The position numbers and the translations under genes were made by a program. A model generated the notes under the pieces. That model worked only from the letters and a program-made list of their open reading frames with translations. It had not been told where the DNA came from and did no database searches. A DNA stretch of 64,000 bases from Paenibacillus tundrae (GTDB lineage: Bacteria > Bacillota > Bacilli > Paenibacillales > Paenibacillaceae), in NCBI RefSeq assembly GCF_030812775.1, contig NZ_JAUSTI010000008.1:248001-312000 (forward strand), given 5' to 3'. Of this stretch, positions 63,975 through 64,000 are shown piece after piece. How positions within the stretch are numbered: position 1 is the first letter of the stretch; each line of letters starts with the position of its first letter.

Positions 63975-64000
63975 AACGAACCCTTCCTTAAAATAACAAT

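Overview
The window looks like a chromosomal segment of a Paenibacillus-type Firmicute. Evidence: strong Shine-Dalgarno sites with ATG, GTG and TTG starts, lipoprotein rather than outer-membrane uptake systems, Bacillus-style Fur and cre boxes, a secreted cyclodextrin glucanotransferase, and many carbohydrate and ABC-transport genes. I found no rRNA, tRNA, CRISPR array, prophage or transposase gene. Species assignment is inference.

Left part (1-8.3 kb): the end of an unidentified gene, two paralogous small lipoproteins, a 33-residue membrane peptide, a membrane protein with a Gly/Ser/Asp tail, an ATP-grasp protein, a YdeI-like protein and a large GH2 glycosidase with a cre-like site upstream.

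Iron region (8.5-24.8 kb): a leftward operon under a perfect Fur box makes a citrate-based NIS siderophore. It encodes an ATP-grasp ligase, a diaminobutyrate aminotransferase, an MFS exporter (frameshifted in this sequence), three IucA/IucC-type synthetases, an SbnG-like citrate synthase and an SbnH-like decarboxylase. The exporter-to-decarboxylase order matches sbnD-E-F-G-H of staphyloferrin B, but the Dap-forming genes sbnA/sbnB are replaced by the aminotransferase and ATP-grasp enzyme. A second Fur-controlled operon (binding lipoprotein, two permeases, ATPase) probably imports the product. Between them lies an (AGGT)15 microsatellite. A further iron ABC ATPase begins at the right edge.

Starch/cyclodextrin region (25.1-35.6 kb): an intracellular GH13_20 cyclodextrinase-type enzyme, a secreted CGTase whose catalytic residues fall exactly at D229/E257/D328 of mature numbering, a MalEFG-type importer and a LacI regulator. 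Three CAAACGTTTG operators and cre sites surround these genes. Both amylase genes have 5' leaders sharing a GGCTATGC-initiated fold that may be an undescribed RNA element.

Middle (35.7-51.9 kb): SDR/TetR with a MITE-like element, a bicupin oxalate decarboxylase, a YoaK-type membrane protein, a TelA - SBP/VWA - membrane protein operon, a GH127 arabinofuranosidase with an AraC regulator, butanediol dehydrogenase with a divergent LysR regulator, and a chemoreceptor.

Right part (52-64 kb): AT-rich, single-gene units of small orphan proteins, including a diverged paralogous pair, resembling an array of polymorphic-toxin immunity genes without toxins. Then come an amino-acid permease, two GNAT acetyltransferases, a Cys-rich protein, an AlaX-type tRNA editing protein and the iron ATPase.
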